Part shown: positions 9,365 through 19,482 of the stretch, piece after piece
Numbering within the stretch: the first letter of the stretch is position 1
Layout of the letters: each line of letters opens with the position of its first letter
Source: Flavobacterium sp.
GTDB lineage: Bacteria; Bacteroidota; Bacteroidia; Flavobacteriales; Flavobacteriaceae
NCBI GenBank assembly: GCA_014379405.1
Contig: JACMLU010000028.1
Location: 78,854 to 142,853, forward strand
Length of the DNA stretch: 64,000 nt
Reading direction: 5' to 3'
The notes under the pieces: model-generated
Database searches by the model: none
The model's input: only the letters and a program-made list of their open reading frames with translations
Told to the model about the DNA's origin: nothing
Position numbers and translations under genes: made by a program

Positions 9365-11068
9365 TTAATCCAACAAAGGTCTTGTTAAAGTCTCTTTATT
9401 ATTCGCTAAATCTTTCCAATCTACTTTCATCGCTGGATTTACACCATTGATGTAATCTTCGATATTAGCATAACCATCGTTGTTCAAATCGCCTTTAGCA
9501 TCAGATGGATCATTTGGATTAAGACCGTGTTTTTTCTCCCAAATATCAGGAATACCATCTTTATCAGTATCTACATAAGGTTTACCTTTGTATTCTGGAT
9601 AACCACCTACTTGAGAAATATCGGTAATGATACCTTGTTTGTATGAATCAGCAGGTAAACGACGGTGCTGAAATTGATAGAATGTTTTTTTCTCTAATCC
9701 TTTGGCATATTCTGGAACCCCAGTTTTTACTGTTCTAACTATTCTTTCGTCAACTTTGTCTCTGATTGGTAAAGTTGCACCAACATTTTTAAGTACAAAA
9801 TCATACGATTCTTCGGCAGTCATAATTTTATTAAACCAAGGCATTGGAAAAGGTTTGTCGCTTTTCATTTTGTCAAAAAATGGTTTGGCTTCATCATAAG
9901 TCATTAATTCCCCTTTCTTATTTTCGATTTGAATACCGCCATCCCAATTGTTTTTGGTTACTTTTTCGTTATTGTTAATCACATTTCCATTAACGTGAGC
10001 TCTACCATAAACCATATAAGGCAATTTGCTTCTTCCTGATTCTGGTTTTAAAATTCTATAGCTTATAGGCTCCGCTAAATTAGTCACCGGTCCTGGCTTG
10101 TAAAAATTGTTAATGATATTGTAGTTGGCCGTATAATCGCCACCATCAGTCGATCTGTTATACCAGTTAAAAATAACATTGTTAACAAAATTGAAAATAC
10201 CATTCCAACCAATTGAAGGGTTTCTACCGGCATTATTGGCCCACATATTTCTCATAAAAGAACAATTTTCTCCTCCCAATGTACTACCAAAAGCATGGTT
10301 GTAAGTATCCAATGCTTCTCCGAACAAACTGTTTTGAATGGTGATGTTTACAGTACCTTTCTTCTCGTCTGGATAACCAGCACCCGGGCTGTACATATGA
10401 CGGTACATCGACATATTTTCATCTAATCCCCAAGTTGCCGAAACGTGATCTATCATAATATTTCCTACTGGATTTCCTCCGATGGCGTCATCTCTACGAC
10501 CTACAAAAGTTTCTCCCCTACGAAAACGCATGTGTCTTATAACTACATCGTGAGTATTAATCCAAACGGATTCTCCCGCTACACAAATACCATCACCTGG
10601 AGCAGTTTGTCCCGCAATAGTAATATAAGGAGCACGGATAATTAATGGACTAATGATTTTTATAATTCCCGAAACATTAAAAACGATAATTCTGGCTCCA
10701 CCTTTTTCGCAAGCTTCACGCAAGGTTCCAGGACCTCTGTCTTCTAAACTTGTTACAGTGTAAACATTTCCCCCACGACCACCAAATGTGTACATTCCTC
10801 CACCTTCGGCTCCTGGAAAAGCAGGGATTGATGCTTGCGGCAAATCGTTTGGTCTTGATGCCCAAGGAATGAATGGTTTTCCTTGTTTGGCTTCTTGTTC
10901 AATAATTATGCTCGCTTTTTCCCAAGCTTCATCGGAACGTTTCGTAGCATCATCCATAATAACCTTGGATTGCGCTTGGACTTCTGGAGATAGTGAAGGG
11001 TACTGTGCAAAACATTTTGCATTCCCTAAAAATAGCAGGGGTAAAATAAATAAAATGGATTTTTTCAT
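9365..11068 (-). CDS. PL1-like pectate lyase, paralog of the 6874-8580 gene, with C-terminal Ca-binding repeat
   Basis: ORF extends to 11080; start placed at MKKSILFILPLLFLG. FPGAEGGGMYTFGGRGGNVYTVTSLEDRGPGTLREA, YITIAGQTAPGDGICVAGE; C-terminus DTDKDGIPDIWEKKHGLNPNDPSDAKGDLNNDGYANIEDYING. Confidence 0.88.
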   Translation of the reverse strand: MKKSILFILPLLFLGNAKCFAQYPSLSPEVQAQSKVIMDDATKRSDEAWEKASIIIEQEAKQGKPFIPWASRPNDLPQASIPAFPGAEGGGMYTFGGRGGNVYTVTSLEDRGPGTLREACEKGGARIIVFNVSGIIKIISPLIIRAPYITIAGQTAPGDGICVAGESVWINTHDVVIRHMRFRRGETFVGRRDDAIGGNPVGNIMIDHVSATWGLDENMSMYRHMYSPGAGYPDEKKGTVNITIQNSLFGEALDTYNHAFGSTLGGENCSFMRNMWANNAGRNPSIGWNGIFNFVNNVIFNWYNRSTDGGDYTANYNIINNFYKPGPVTNLAEPISYRILKPESGRSKLPYMVYGRAHVNGNVINNNEKVTKNNWDGGIQIENKKGELMTYDEAKPFFDKMKSDKPFPMPWFNKIMTAEESYDFVLKNVGATLPIRDKVDERIVRTVKTGVPEYAKGLEKKTFYQFQHRRLPADSYKQGIITDISQVGGYPEYKGKPYVDTDKDGIPDIWEKKHGLNPNDPSDAKGDLNNDGYANIEDYINGVNPAMKVDWKDLANNKETLTRPLLD

Positions 11069-11100
11069 AATAATTTTCAATTACGGTGATGTCGTATAAC

Positions 11101-11138
11101 TAAATCACCTGTATTCTTGTTGAAATACAGGTGATTTA
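11101..11138 (-). repeat. Perfect 15-bp-arm hairpin downstream of susD (TAAATCACCTGTATT / AATACAGGTGATTTA, 8-nt loop)
   Basis: Arms 11101-11115 and 11124-11138 are exact reverse complements; no T-run follows on the minus strand, so it is not a canonical terminator. Confidence 0.9.
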
Positions 11139-11258
11139 TAATACTAATTTTTAATATTAATTGGATTAATAAACCCTTGTCTTCGTTGGCTTAGATTCAA
11201 ATATGATGCCACAAACATTAATAATTGTATAATTAACATTTATTAATTATAATCAATA

Positions 11259-13256
11259 TTAATTTTGATAATCATAAGTCCCTGAATTACCAGAAGCATC
11301 ATTCCACCCTTTAGTTTGTGATAACCATGGATTTTGAGACAAAACAGTAAGATTAAGTCCCATAATATAATAATTCGATTTCCAATCAATATTAGTTGCC
11401 ACATTATTCACAGCATCCATAGGTGTTGGAGGAGAACGTAATACAAAGTTACTTGTGTAGAAAGTAGCTAAAGCTGTAATTTGAGCTGCAAAATTACTAG
11501 CATCCGGATCAACTGATATAGCTGCTCTGGCAGTAGCCAATGGATCTGTATTTGTAGCACTAGTACCATTTTTGTAATGTAAATAATTACCTATTCTTTG
11601 TGTTCCGTTTAATGTAGCAATACCAAGTTTAGCATTGGTGTTGTCATTTAAACTTGCATCATCGCTATACAGCAACCAACGTTGAATATCATAAAAACGT
11701 TTACCTTCATAAGCTAATTCCACTCTACGCTCATACAAACATGCTTCTAAAGCAGCATATTTCGTAGTTAAAGTTCCAATACCATAATTGTTAGCTGAAG
11801 AAATTCCTACACGGTTTCTAACTTTACTCAAATACGTTATAGTATTTGAAATATCATTTTTAGCCGCATAACATTCAGCGATATTCAACAATAATTCAGC
11901 ATAACGATATTCCATAATATCAGTCCCTGAAAACTGGAAATTTGACGCATTACTAACTGTAGGACTCGACATTTTACGAACAAAAGCTGGACTGGAAACA
12001 TCATTCCCCATACTATAAGCTACACCTGTAGTTGCATTAGTTGACCAACGATATGCCCACACTGTTGGTTGAGTAGTTGTAGTAGTAATGGTATTATTGT
12101 AAGGCCAATAAGATCCTGAAAAACCAAAAGTTCTGTAAAAACGAGGATCACGATCTTTAAAGAAAAGAAATGGATCATAATTAGTACCAGCAACTGGTCT
12201 GGCTCCAGTATTTGTTGGAAATAAATCAATCATACTTTTTGGTACATCAACACCTCCACTACCTTGACCACCTTGACTAGCCAAACGAATTGTTCTTTCC
12301 CAAGAATTATTTGAAAATAATGAACCTGTATTACCATCTGATAAAAGTTTAATAGTAATTGCTTCTTTATTAAAGGCATTATTATTAATATAAAACATTT
12401 CAGCCCATTGTTTAGCAGTTGTTCCATATAAGCCATAGCCATCTTGAGTTAACTGAGTTTCAGCTGCCAAACCCGCTGCCAAAGCAGCATCCCAACGACT
12501 GTTATCTGTATCCCAGTTTTTATTAAACAAAGGACTAGCATATGTTAATAATACACGAGATTTTTGAGCAATTGCTGCACCTTTGGTATAACGTCCATAA
12601 TTTGCAGCATCCCAATTTGGAGGCAATAAAGTAGCCGCCTTATCTAAGTCAGCAACTATCTGATTCACTACTTGTGCTACTGTAGCCCTAGGCAATTTGA
12701 TAGATTCGTCAGTATTAGTAGCAACCTGAACTGTTGTGACAATCGGAACTCCACCAAACGTACGCATTAAATCATAATACTGAAGTGCACGCAAATAATA
12801 TAATTGCCCTTTTATTCTATCACGAAATTGTTGTGCCAAATTAGCACCTAACACATCTAGATTTTCTAACATGGCATTACAATCTCTAATTCGATTGTAC
12901 GGTACATTATCAAAAGCATCTCTTAGAGCTGGTCCATAGTAACCTGAACCATCTTGTGCATTTACTAAAGTAATATTAGGATTAATAAAATTAGAAATCC
13001 CCCCTATTTCTTCTGTATATGAAGTTTCAGTTGTAGTAAAAGAACCTACTCTAATTGCAGTAGGGGTTTTATAACCATCAAAAAAATCATAATACAAATT
13101 ATTCACGTATTGATTTACACGCTCTTCACCTTGATAAAACTCCTCGTCATAGTATTTAAATTGTTTTTTTTCTTCTAAAAAATCATCACTACAGGAAGAA
13201 GCTCCTAAAACCAGAAAAAGTGATACTACTATATATTTATTAATTTTTGTTTTCAT
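11259..13256 (-). CDS. SusD/RagB-family nutrient-binding lipoprotein
   Basis: 665 aa; lipobox-like LVLGASSCSDDFL; RIRDCNAMLENL, LRALQYYDLMRTFGGVPIVT, YRYAELLLNIAECYA, CLYERRVELAYEGKRFYDIQRW. Confidence 0.96.
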   Translation of the reverse strand: MKTKINKYIVVSLFLVLGASSCSDDFLEEKKQFKYYDEEFYQGEERVNQYVNNLYYDFFDGYKTPTAIRVGSFTTTETSYTEEIGGISNFINPNITLVNAQDGSGYYGPALRDAFDNVPYNRIRDCNAMLENLDVLGANLAQQFRDRIKGQLYYLRALQYYDLMRTFGGVPIVTTVQVATNTDESIKLPRATVAQVVNQIVADLDKAATLLPPNWDAANYGRYTKGAAIAQKSRVLLTYASPLFNKNWDTDNSRWDAALAAGLAAETQLTQDGYGLYGTTAKQWAEMFYINNNAFNKEAITIKLLSDGNTGSLFSNNSWERTIRLASQGGQGSGGVDVPKSMIDLFPTNTGARPVAGTNYDPFLFFKDRDPRFYRTFGFSGSYWPYNNTITTTTTQPTVWAYRWSTNATTGVAYSMGNDVSSPAFVRKMSSPTVSNASNFQFSGTDIMEYRYAELLLNIAECYAAKNDISNTITYLSKVRNRVGISSANNYGIGTLTTKYAALEACLYERRVELAYEGKRFYDIQRWLLYSDDASLNDNTNAKLGIATLNGTQRIGNYLHYKNGTSATNTDPLATARAAISVDPDASNFAAQITALATFYTSNFVLRSPPTPMDAVNNVATNIDWKSNYYIMGLNLTVLSQNPWLSQTKGWNDASGNSGTYDYQN

Positions 13257-13274
13257 AATTGCAATTAAATTAAA

Positions 13275-16200
13275 TTAGAATGACACATTCATACTAAGCG
13301 ACCAAGTTCTAAGCGTGGGATATTTTGTAGATGAATCATCATACATATTACGGTATTTATCTGGGTATGGATTGTATAAGTCCCATAAATTTTGACCCGT
13401 TATACCAAAATTAAGACCATCAATTTTTATAGATTTTAGCGCCTCTTTAGGAAGTGCAAAACCTACTGTCAAGTTTCTAACCACACATCTGAAAGTATTT
13501 AGTTGCCAAAAATCGGATGGAGCAAAAATATAATCTTGTTGCCCCATGTTAGGGTATTTTCCATTAGGATTATCCGTAGCATCATACATATCATTCCAGA
13601 AACTTTCATGACCCCAATCATTATGTGCAGAAGAAGTTCCTTGTTTAACCATATCAAGTGTATTGTAACCACCCCAAGAAGTAGAAATTTGTGTTCTTAA
13701 AGAAAAACTTTTGTATTTCATTCCTAAATTAGTAGTAAAACCATAAGTTCTATTTTGGTTAACCAATTTTTGATAATCGTCGTTTCTGGTAATTTTTCCA
13801 TCAGCAGGACGTCTCTCACCAGTAGCAACATCAAAAGCTCCTCCAACATCTTCATAAGCAAGCATCCCTTTTCTCATATTTGTTACACTTGTTATATTCA
13901 TATAATTTGGAGTTCCTCCTACTGCTGTAGCACGCTCTGTTAAGTATTGCCAATAGTTAGTGACATCCTGATCCGTACGCAAAATACCATCTCCTGTTGA
14001 AGTATCTTTCCAAGTTTTGAATCCCCAAACAGGAGTTATTAATGAGCTACCTGCAACCCTAGGATTAAATGACGGATCAGTCAAAGCTGCTTCAGGATAT
14101 TTTTTAATCTCATTATTAGAAAAACCAAAGTTAACCCCTACATTATAACTGAAATTATTTTTTATATTGTCTCTCCAATTTAAACTGAACTCAGTTCCCC
14201 AAGTATTCATTGCTGCATAATTTGACTCAGCAGTTGCACCACCTACAGAAATTGGAGTACCAGCTTGACTAGCTAAAGTAACCAACATATCTGTTTTTTT
14301 ATCAAAATAATAATCTGCCGTAATTTGCAATCTATTATTTAATAAGGCTAAATCAATACCAAAGTTATTTTTCAAAGTAGAATCCCATCTTATATCTCTA
14401 TTGGGAGTAACTCTAGGAGTTATACCTGAACCTAAAGTACCTCCTGCGCCTCCAAATTGAGCTCCTTTATCAACAATTGGCTCCCATAGTTGCAACCAAC
14501 GCCATGTCTGAAGATTATCATTTCCTGTTTTACCAATAGAATAACGCAATTTCAAATTATCTACCCATGATACATTTTCAGAAAACCAATTCTCCTTAGA
14601 TACAACCCAACCCACTTGTGCACCTGGGAAAAATCCCCAATAATTTTCAGGAGCGAATTTAGTAGAAGCATCCGAACGGAAAAGTGCTTCTATTAAATAT
14701 TTATCTTTATAACTATAATTCAAACGTCCTAAGTAAGAAAGCGTTCCTGCCTCTCCCTTGTCAGCAAGAGAATTTGAACTAATTGGTCCCGCAGAAGTAC
14801 TAGAACCTAAATAATCTTTACCTGTTCCCTCATAAGCCAAACGTACTGTTTTATAATCTGATTCAGAACGCTCCATACCTACCATACCAGCTACAGAATG
14901 GTCTCCAAAAGTTCTTGAATAATTGGCAAAAATATTCGCTTGAACCAAATTAGTCAAATCAGTATTATAATATACTCTTGAACCACGAATATTGGTTTCT
15001 GGTAAACCATTATTTGCATATGTAGAATTAGGATTCAAAAGATGATTATCTTCAAGATGATGATTAGTAATTCTAAGTAAGTCATAAGGCAACTGAACTT
15101 GTTCAGTATTAGCACTAGATTGACTTCTGGCATAACTTCCTTTAACAGACATTCCCTCTATAAAAGGAACTTTATATGTTAAATTTAAATTCACATTGTA
15201 TGTAAATTCTTGATCGATTTGTTTCCCAGCATCTTGAGCTGCAAAATAATTCCATCCTGCAATAGTAGTATTCGCATTAGCACTTCCTAAGTTACGATCA
15301 GTACGAGGGAATGGTGACATCCAATAATCTACTCCATTACGATTCGTTTGCCAAGGCACATATTTAGGCATATGCAATAAATACATATAGTCAGCCTGCT
15401 CTCCAGCACCTAGTGAACCAAAACTACTGTCATTCAAATTTGCTGAAGCTTTTGAAAATGATTTTTCTAAATCGTATGTACTAACTGCAATAGAAGCAGA
15501 AAAATCCAAACTATTACTGACTTTCACATTAGTACCTGTACGGAAATTCCATTTATCATAATCTTGTGATCCTAAGTTAGCTCCTTGAGTAAAGTAAGTT
15601 AATCCAGCAAAATAGGTTGCTTTATCAGTTCCTCCACTCACATTAAAAACGTGTCTTTGTTGTGTCGCTGGTTTCCAAGCTTCTTTTAACCAATCATAAT
15701 CTAATCCTTTCATTTGCTCTAATTCAGCTGCAGAAAAATAATTGGCAGGAGTAGCGTTTAGATTAGAATTTAAGAATCTATTTTTCCAAATTCCATGTTC
15801 ATTAGCACTCATTGTTTTCACATGACTTATGGCATCATTCACAGCAAATTGGCTATAGTATGTAAACTTCGCCTTACCCTCTTTACCCCTTTTTGTTTTT
15901 ACAATAATTGCCCCTTGAGAAGCACGAGAACCATAAATAGCCGCAGAACCATCTTTCAAAATAGTAATACTTTCAATTTCTGAAGGATCTAATCTATTGA
16001 AAGTTTCTTGTGTAGGCTTTCCTGTTTCTGGATCCACCTGAACCATATCATCAATCACAATCAATGGAACTGTGGAATGACCATCTTTAGAAAAACCATA
16101 ACTTTGACGAATTTGAATATCTGCAGCTCCTCCAGGACGACTAGATCCATTACCATTGCTTACTGATAAACCTGGAGTCAATCCTCTTAAAGCCTCTGCT

Positions 16201-16631
16201 AAATTAGAAACAGGTAAATCTTGAATATTTTCTGGATTTATAGTTGCAACAGCACCAGTAATCTTATTTCTTTTCTGTGTACCATACCCCACAACAACAA
16301 CTTCATCCAGAGTCGTTGTATCATCCTTCAACGATACATTAATAACAGTTTGATTTCCGACTGTTTTCTCTACCCTGTCCATTCCAATAAAAGCAAATAA
16401 AAGAATCGCCCCTTTATTCACAGAAATTTTATAATTTCCATCCACATCGGTAGTTGTACTACTTTTTGTTCCCTTTTCAACAACGTTTGCACCAGGTAAG
16501 CCCAAACCTGTGTTATCGATTACCTTCCCAGTGATAATTATTTTATCTCCATTAGTTGTTTGAGCAAAGCCCGACAAACTCAACAGAGCAAATAACAGTA
16601 CACCACATACCTGTTTAATAGTTTGTTTCAT
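13275..16631 (-). CDS. SusC/RagA-family TonB-linked outer membrane protein
   Basis: 1118 aa; carboxypeptidase-D-like plug (ITGKVIDNTGLGLPGANVVEKGTKSSTTTDVDGNYKI), DEVVVVGYGTQKRNKITGAVATI, SIEILKDGSAAIYGSRASQG-type plug, C-terminal barrel ending in F. Confidence 0.97.
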   Translation of the reverse strand: MKQTIKQVCGVLLFALLSLSGFAQTTNGDKIIITGKVIDNTGLGLPGANVVEKGTKSSTTTDVDGNYKISVNKGAILLFAFIGMDRVEKTVGNQTVINVSLKDDTTTLDEVVVVGYGTQKRNKITGAVATINPENIQDLPVSNLAEALRGLTPGLSVSNGNGSSRPGGAADIQIRQSYGFSKDGHSTVPLIVIDDMVQVDPETGKPTQETFNRLDPSEIESITILKDGSAAIYGSRASQGAIIVKTKRGKEGKAKFTYYSQFAVNDAISHVKTMSANEHGIWKNRFLNSNLNATPANYFSAAELEQMKGLDYDWLKEAWKPATQQRHVFNVSGGTDKATYFAGLTYFTQGANLGSQDYDKWNFRTGTNVKVSNSLDFSASIAVSTYDLEKSFSKASANLNDSSFGSLGAGEQADYMYLLHMPKYVPWQTNRNGVDYWMSPFPRTDRNLGSANANTTIAGWNYFAAQDAGKQIDQEFTYNVNLNLTYKVPFIEGMSVKGSYARSQSSANTEQVQLPYDLLRITNHHLEDNHLLNPNSTYANNGLPETNIRGSRVYYNTDLTNLVQANIFANYSRTFGDHSVAGMVGMERSESDYKTVRLAYEGTGKDYLGSSTSAGPISSNSLADKGEAGTLSYLGRLNYSYKDKYLIEALFRSDASTKFAPENYWGFFPGAQVGWVVSKENWFSENVSWVDNLKLRYSIGKTGNDNLQTWRWLQLWEPIVDKGAQFGGAGGTLGSGITPRVTPNRDIRWDSTLKNNFGIDLALLNNRLQITADYYFDKKTDMLVTLASQAGTPISVGGATAESNYAAMNTWGTEFSLNWRDNIKNNFSYNVGVNFGFSNNEIKKYPEAALTDPSFNPRVAGSSLITPVWGFKTWKDTSTGDGILRTDQDVTNYWQYLTERATAVGGTPNYMNITSVTNMRKGMLAYEDVGGAFDVATGERRPADGKITRNDDYQKLVNQNRTYGFTTNLGMKYKSFSLRTQISTSWGGYNTLDMVKQGTSSAHNDWGHESFWNDMYDATDNPNGKYPNMGQQDYIFAPSDFWQLNTFRCVVRNLTVGFALPKEALKSIKIDGLNFGITGQNLWDLYNPYPDKYRNMYDDSSTKYPTLRTWSLSMNVSF

Positions 16632-17523
16632 AAGTGTTTTTCAATTAAATTAAAATTAGTTTAGTTAGTTGAATAAAAAAATTGGTTTCAAAACATTGAT
16701 TGAAGTTTACTTCAAAAAAATAAATGTGGAAAATACAATTATCATATTTGAGTCAAATTTATTGGGTCAAATAATCGAAACTATCCTGCACTATGCTGGT
16801 TCAGTCTTTTTATCAAATAAAAGTAGCAAAAAATAAATCATATTAATAAAAAAACGGCTCAAAAATAAAATTAACAAAAAAAAGAGAAGAAATACTAATT
16901 ATAATTAATTTAAAGCTTGCATTTGCAAGTTTTGTTAAAGGAAACACATAAAAATCATAACAGAACAGATAATAAATGATATTTAAGATTCATTTTTAGA
17001 AACGATAAATGCCAAATCCACTTCTTAAAAGCAAATCCTAAAAATTGGTGTTTTATAGTATTATTATATAAAACATCACTGTAAAAAATCATAAATAATA
17101 AACGTAATTATTTAATTTTCAATACTTTAAAAAAAATAAAACAAAAAAATATTTTTATTTTTTTAATTTTAAAAAGGACAAAAATATCTTTTTAATTTGT
17201 AGCTGAAACAACGTATTAACTGATTTATTTAAAAGTGTTAAAATTCACATTCAATGAAGATTTTTTGGCAAAAAAAGTAAATTCCTACAGTTTTGCTTTA
17301 ACGATTAAGCATCGTTTTTAATCTATGATTTAAAGGATGAGCAATTAGTTCTAAAAATTAATATTTCTTCATAACATCAAATGATAACCATATAATATCT
17401 TTTATTAATAAACTTGAAAATGGGTGTTGAATTTTACCTAATGGAATATCTCAGATAAAAACTCGCTATGAAAACCTAAAATAATTAATAGCTCCCTAAT
17501 AATAATAATGGGAAAAAAATGGG

Positions 17524-18516
17524 TTAGATTTTAGGATTCCACCCGTTCAATACTTTATACAAAGTATATTTTTTAATATCTGATTTTTTTAATTGGTGTG
17601 ACCAAGAAACTCTTTTTGAAATGTTTTTTGCTCCTACTCCTTTGCTACCGTATTCAGCATAAAAAACAGTTCTTTCTTTGTCAGGAAAATTCTTGTCACC
17701 TTTCCATGGATTCCAACCTTCTGGAACAATATGCGAACCCATTTCAGTATTGATAAATACCGTTTGAGCAAAAGGTCGCCAAGGTCTCCCTAGAAAAACT
17801 TTGGTAACAGCATCATCCGTTGCCGTAAGTATGCAATCCACGAATACAAAACCATAGACATCTTGCTGGGTTGTTGATGCTGCAGTAACATAAGAATTAC
17901 TTAAACTTTCGATAGTGCAATTGTAAAAATAGGCTGTTGCTGCACCGAAAATAAAATCAGTTGTACCATTGATATAACAGTTTTCAAAATAATTTCTTGT
18001 TCCTCCTTTTGCTAAATACAACGTATCTTGATTTCCTAAAATCGAGCAGTTTTTAAAAACCAATCGATCTCCTTCAGTATGTAACGCCACGGCCTGACCT
18101 ACTTTGCCTGCTTTGTTTTCTATTGTCAAATTTTCTATTGAACAATCATTCCCCTGAACCAATAAAGTATAAGAAGTGTAGGTGCTGAATTTTGTATCTC
18201 CTGTAACATCAATCCCTCGGAATGGTTTACCAGAATAATCATTGTATGAAATAACGGTTTTTTCTTTGTCTAATCCTTTCAAAGTGATATTTCTTTTGAA
18301 TGAAGGAATGACCACTTTTTCATTGTAAACTCCAGGTTTGATCAAAATAGTCACGCGCATTTCTGCGTGATCTCTAACATTGTTTATGGCTTCTTGTATG
18401 GTTTTAAAATTCCCTGAACCATCTTGAGCAACAGCTAGTTCGAACAAATTATCCATAGTTTGTGCTGACGACAAGATAGAACTTAATGACAGCAATAGGA
18501 TTAAAATACGTTTCAT
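17524..18516 (-). CDS. CE8 pectinesterase (pectin methylesterase)
   Basis: 330 aa with signal peptide; GNQDTLYL, TTDFIFGAATAYF, VFLGRPWRPFAQTVFINTEMG. Confidence 0.95.
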   Translation of the reverse strand: MKRILILLLSLSSILSSAQTMDNLFELAVAQDGSGNFKTIQEAINNVRDHAEMRVTILIKPGVYNEKVVIPSFKRNITLKGLDKEKTVISYNDYSGKPFRGIDVTGDTKFSTYTSYTLLVQGNDCSIENLTIENKAGKVGQAVALHTEGDRLVFKNCSILGNQDTLYLAKGGTRNYFENCYINGTTDFIFGAATAYFYNCTIESLSNSYVTAASTTQQDVYGFVFVDCILTATDDAVTKVFLGRPWRPFAQTVFINTEMGSHIVPEGWNPWKGDKNFPDKERTVFYAEYGSKGVGAKNISKRVSWSHQLKKSDIKKYTLYKVLNGWNPKI

Positions 18517-18555
18517 AAATTTTTAAAATGATGGTTAGTGGTTAGTTATTTAAAA

Positions 18556-19464
18556 TTATTTTTTTAGGATATTTATTTCCGCCAGCCACTCTTCACAAAT
18601 ATCAGTCCATATATTCGTTGATCCTGGATTATTTCTCAATGCAATGGCGTGACCTCCTTGATTAAAAATGTGCAAACTCGAAGGAATTTTATTAGTTAAC
18701 AAAGCATCGTAAAACAACAAACTGTTTTTGGGTGAAACGGTTTTATCGTTAAAAGCGTGAGCCATAAAAGTGGGCGGCGTGTAATCGCTTACCTGAAATT
18801 GCAACGAATATTTTTTGAGCAATTCTGCTGATGGATTGGGTCCAAGTAGATTTTCCGTGCTTGCCTTATGTCCCAAAATCCCCATATCGATTACCGGAGA
18901 TATCAAAATCATAAAATCGGGTTTAAATGAAAAAGTATCCAAATCATCGCCAATTTTAGCAAAATCATCTTTGATTGTTCCTAGGCTTGCCGCCAAATGT
19001 CCTCCTGCCGAACAGCCCATTACTCCAATTTTATTCGTGTCAATTTTCCAAGCGGCGGCATTCTTGCGAATAATTCGCATCGCTCTTTCGGCATCTTGCA
19101 AAGGTGCTTTTTCTCTTTCTTTGATATCGGCTGAAATCGGCAATCGATGCGTCAATACGAAAGCATTAATTCCCATTGTATTGAACCATTTTGCCAATTG
19201 AAATCCACTGATATTATACGACAAATGATGATAACCTCCACCTGGAATTATCAAAACTGTCGCACCTTTATTTTCTTGAATGGAAGTGAAAAAAGCGTGA
19301 ACGCCAGGCATTCCCACCTGCATTACACGCTCATTATTGATGCTGTCTTTCACAACCAGTCCTTTGGAATTCGGCATTTTTCCCTTTGTCCAAAGCGGAA
19401 TAAATTCTTGTGCTTGAGATTCAACAATTGCAAACAGCAATAGAAACGGTATTATTTTTTTCAT
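18556..19464 (-). CDS. Secreted alpha/beta-hydrolase, acetyl-esterase-like
   Basis: 302 aa; VLIIPGGGYHHLSYNISGFQLAKWF, GVMGCSAGGHLAASLG (GxSxGG nucleophile elbow), HAFNDKTVSP, GGHAI. Confidence 0.85.
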   Translation of the reverse strand: MKKIIPFLLLFAIVESQAQEFIPLWTKGKMPNSKGLVVKDSINNERVMQVGMPGVHAFFTSIQENKGATVLIIPGGGYHHLSYNISGFQLAKWFNTMGINAFVLTHRLPISADIKEREKAPLQDAERAMRIIRKNAAAWKIDTNKIGVMGCSAGGHLAASLGTIKDDFAKIGDDLDTFSFKPDFMILISPVIDMGILGHKASTENLLGPNPSAELLKKYSLQFQVSDYTPPTFMAHAFNDKTVSPKNSLLFYDALLTNKIPSSLHIFNQGGHAIALRNNPGSTNIWTDICEEWLAEINILKK

Positions 19465-19482
19465 AGAGTTTTTTAAATTGTA

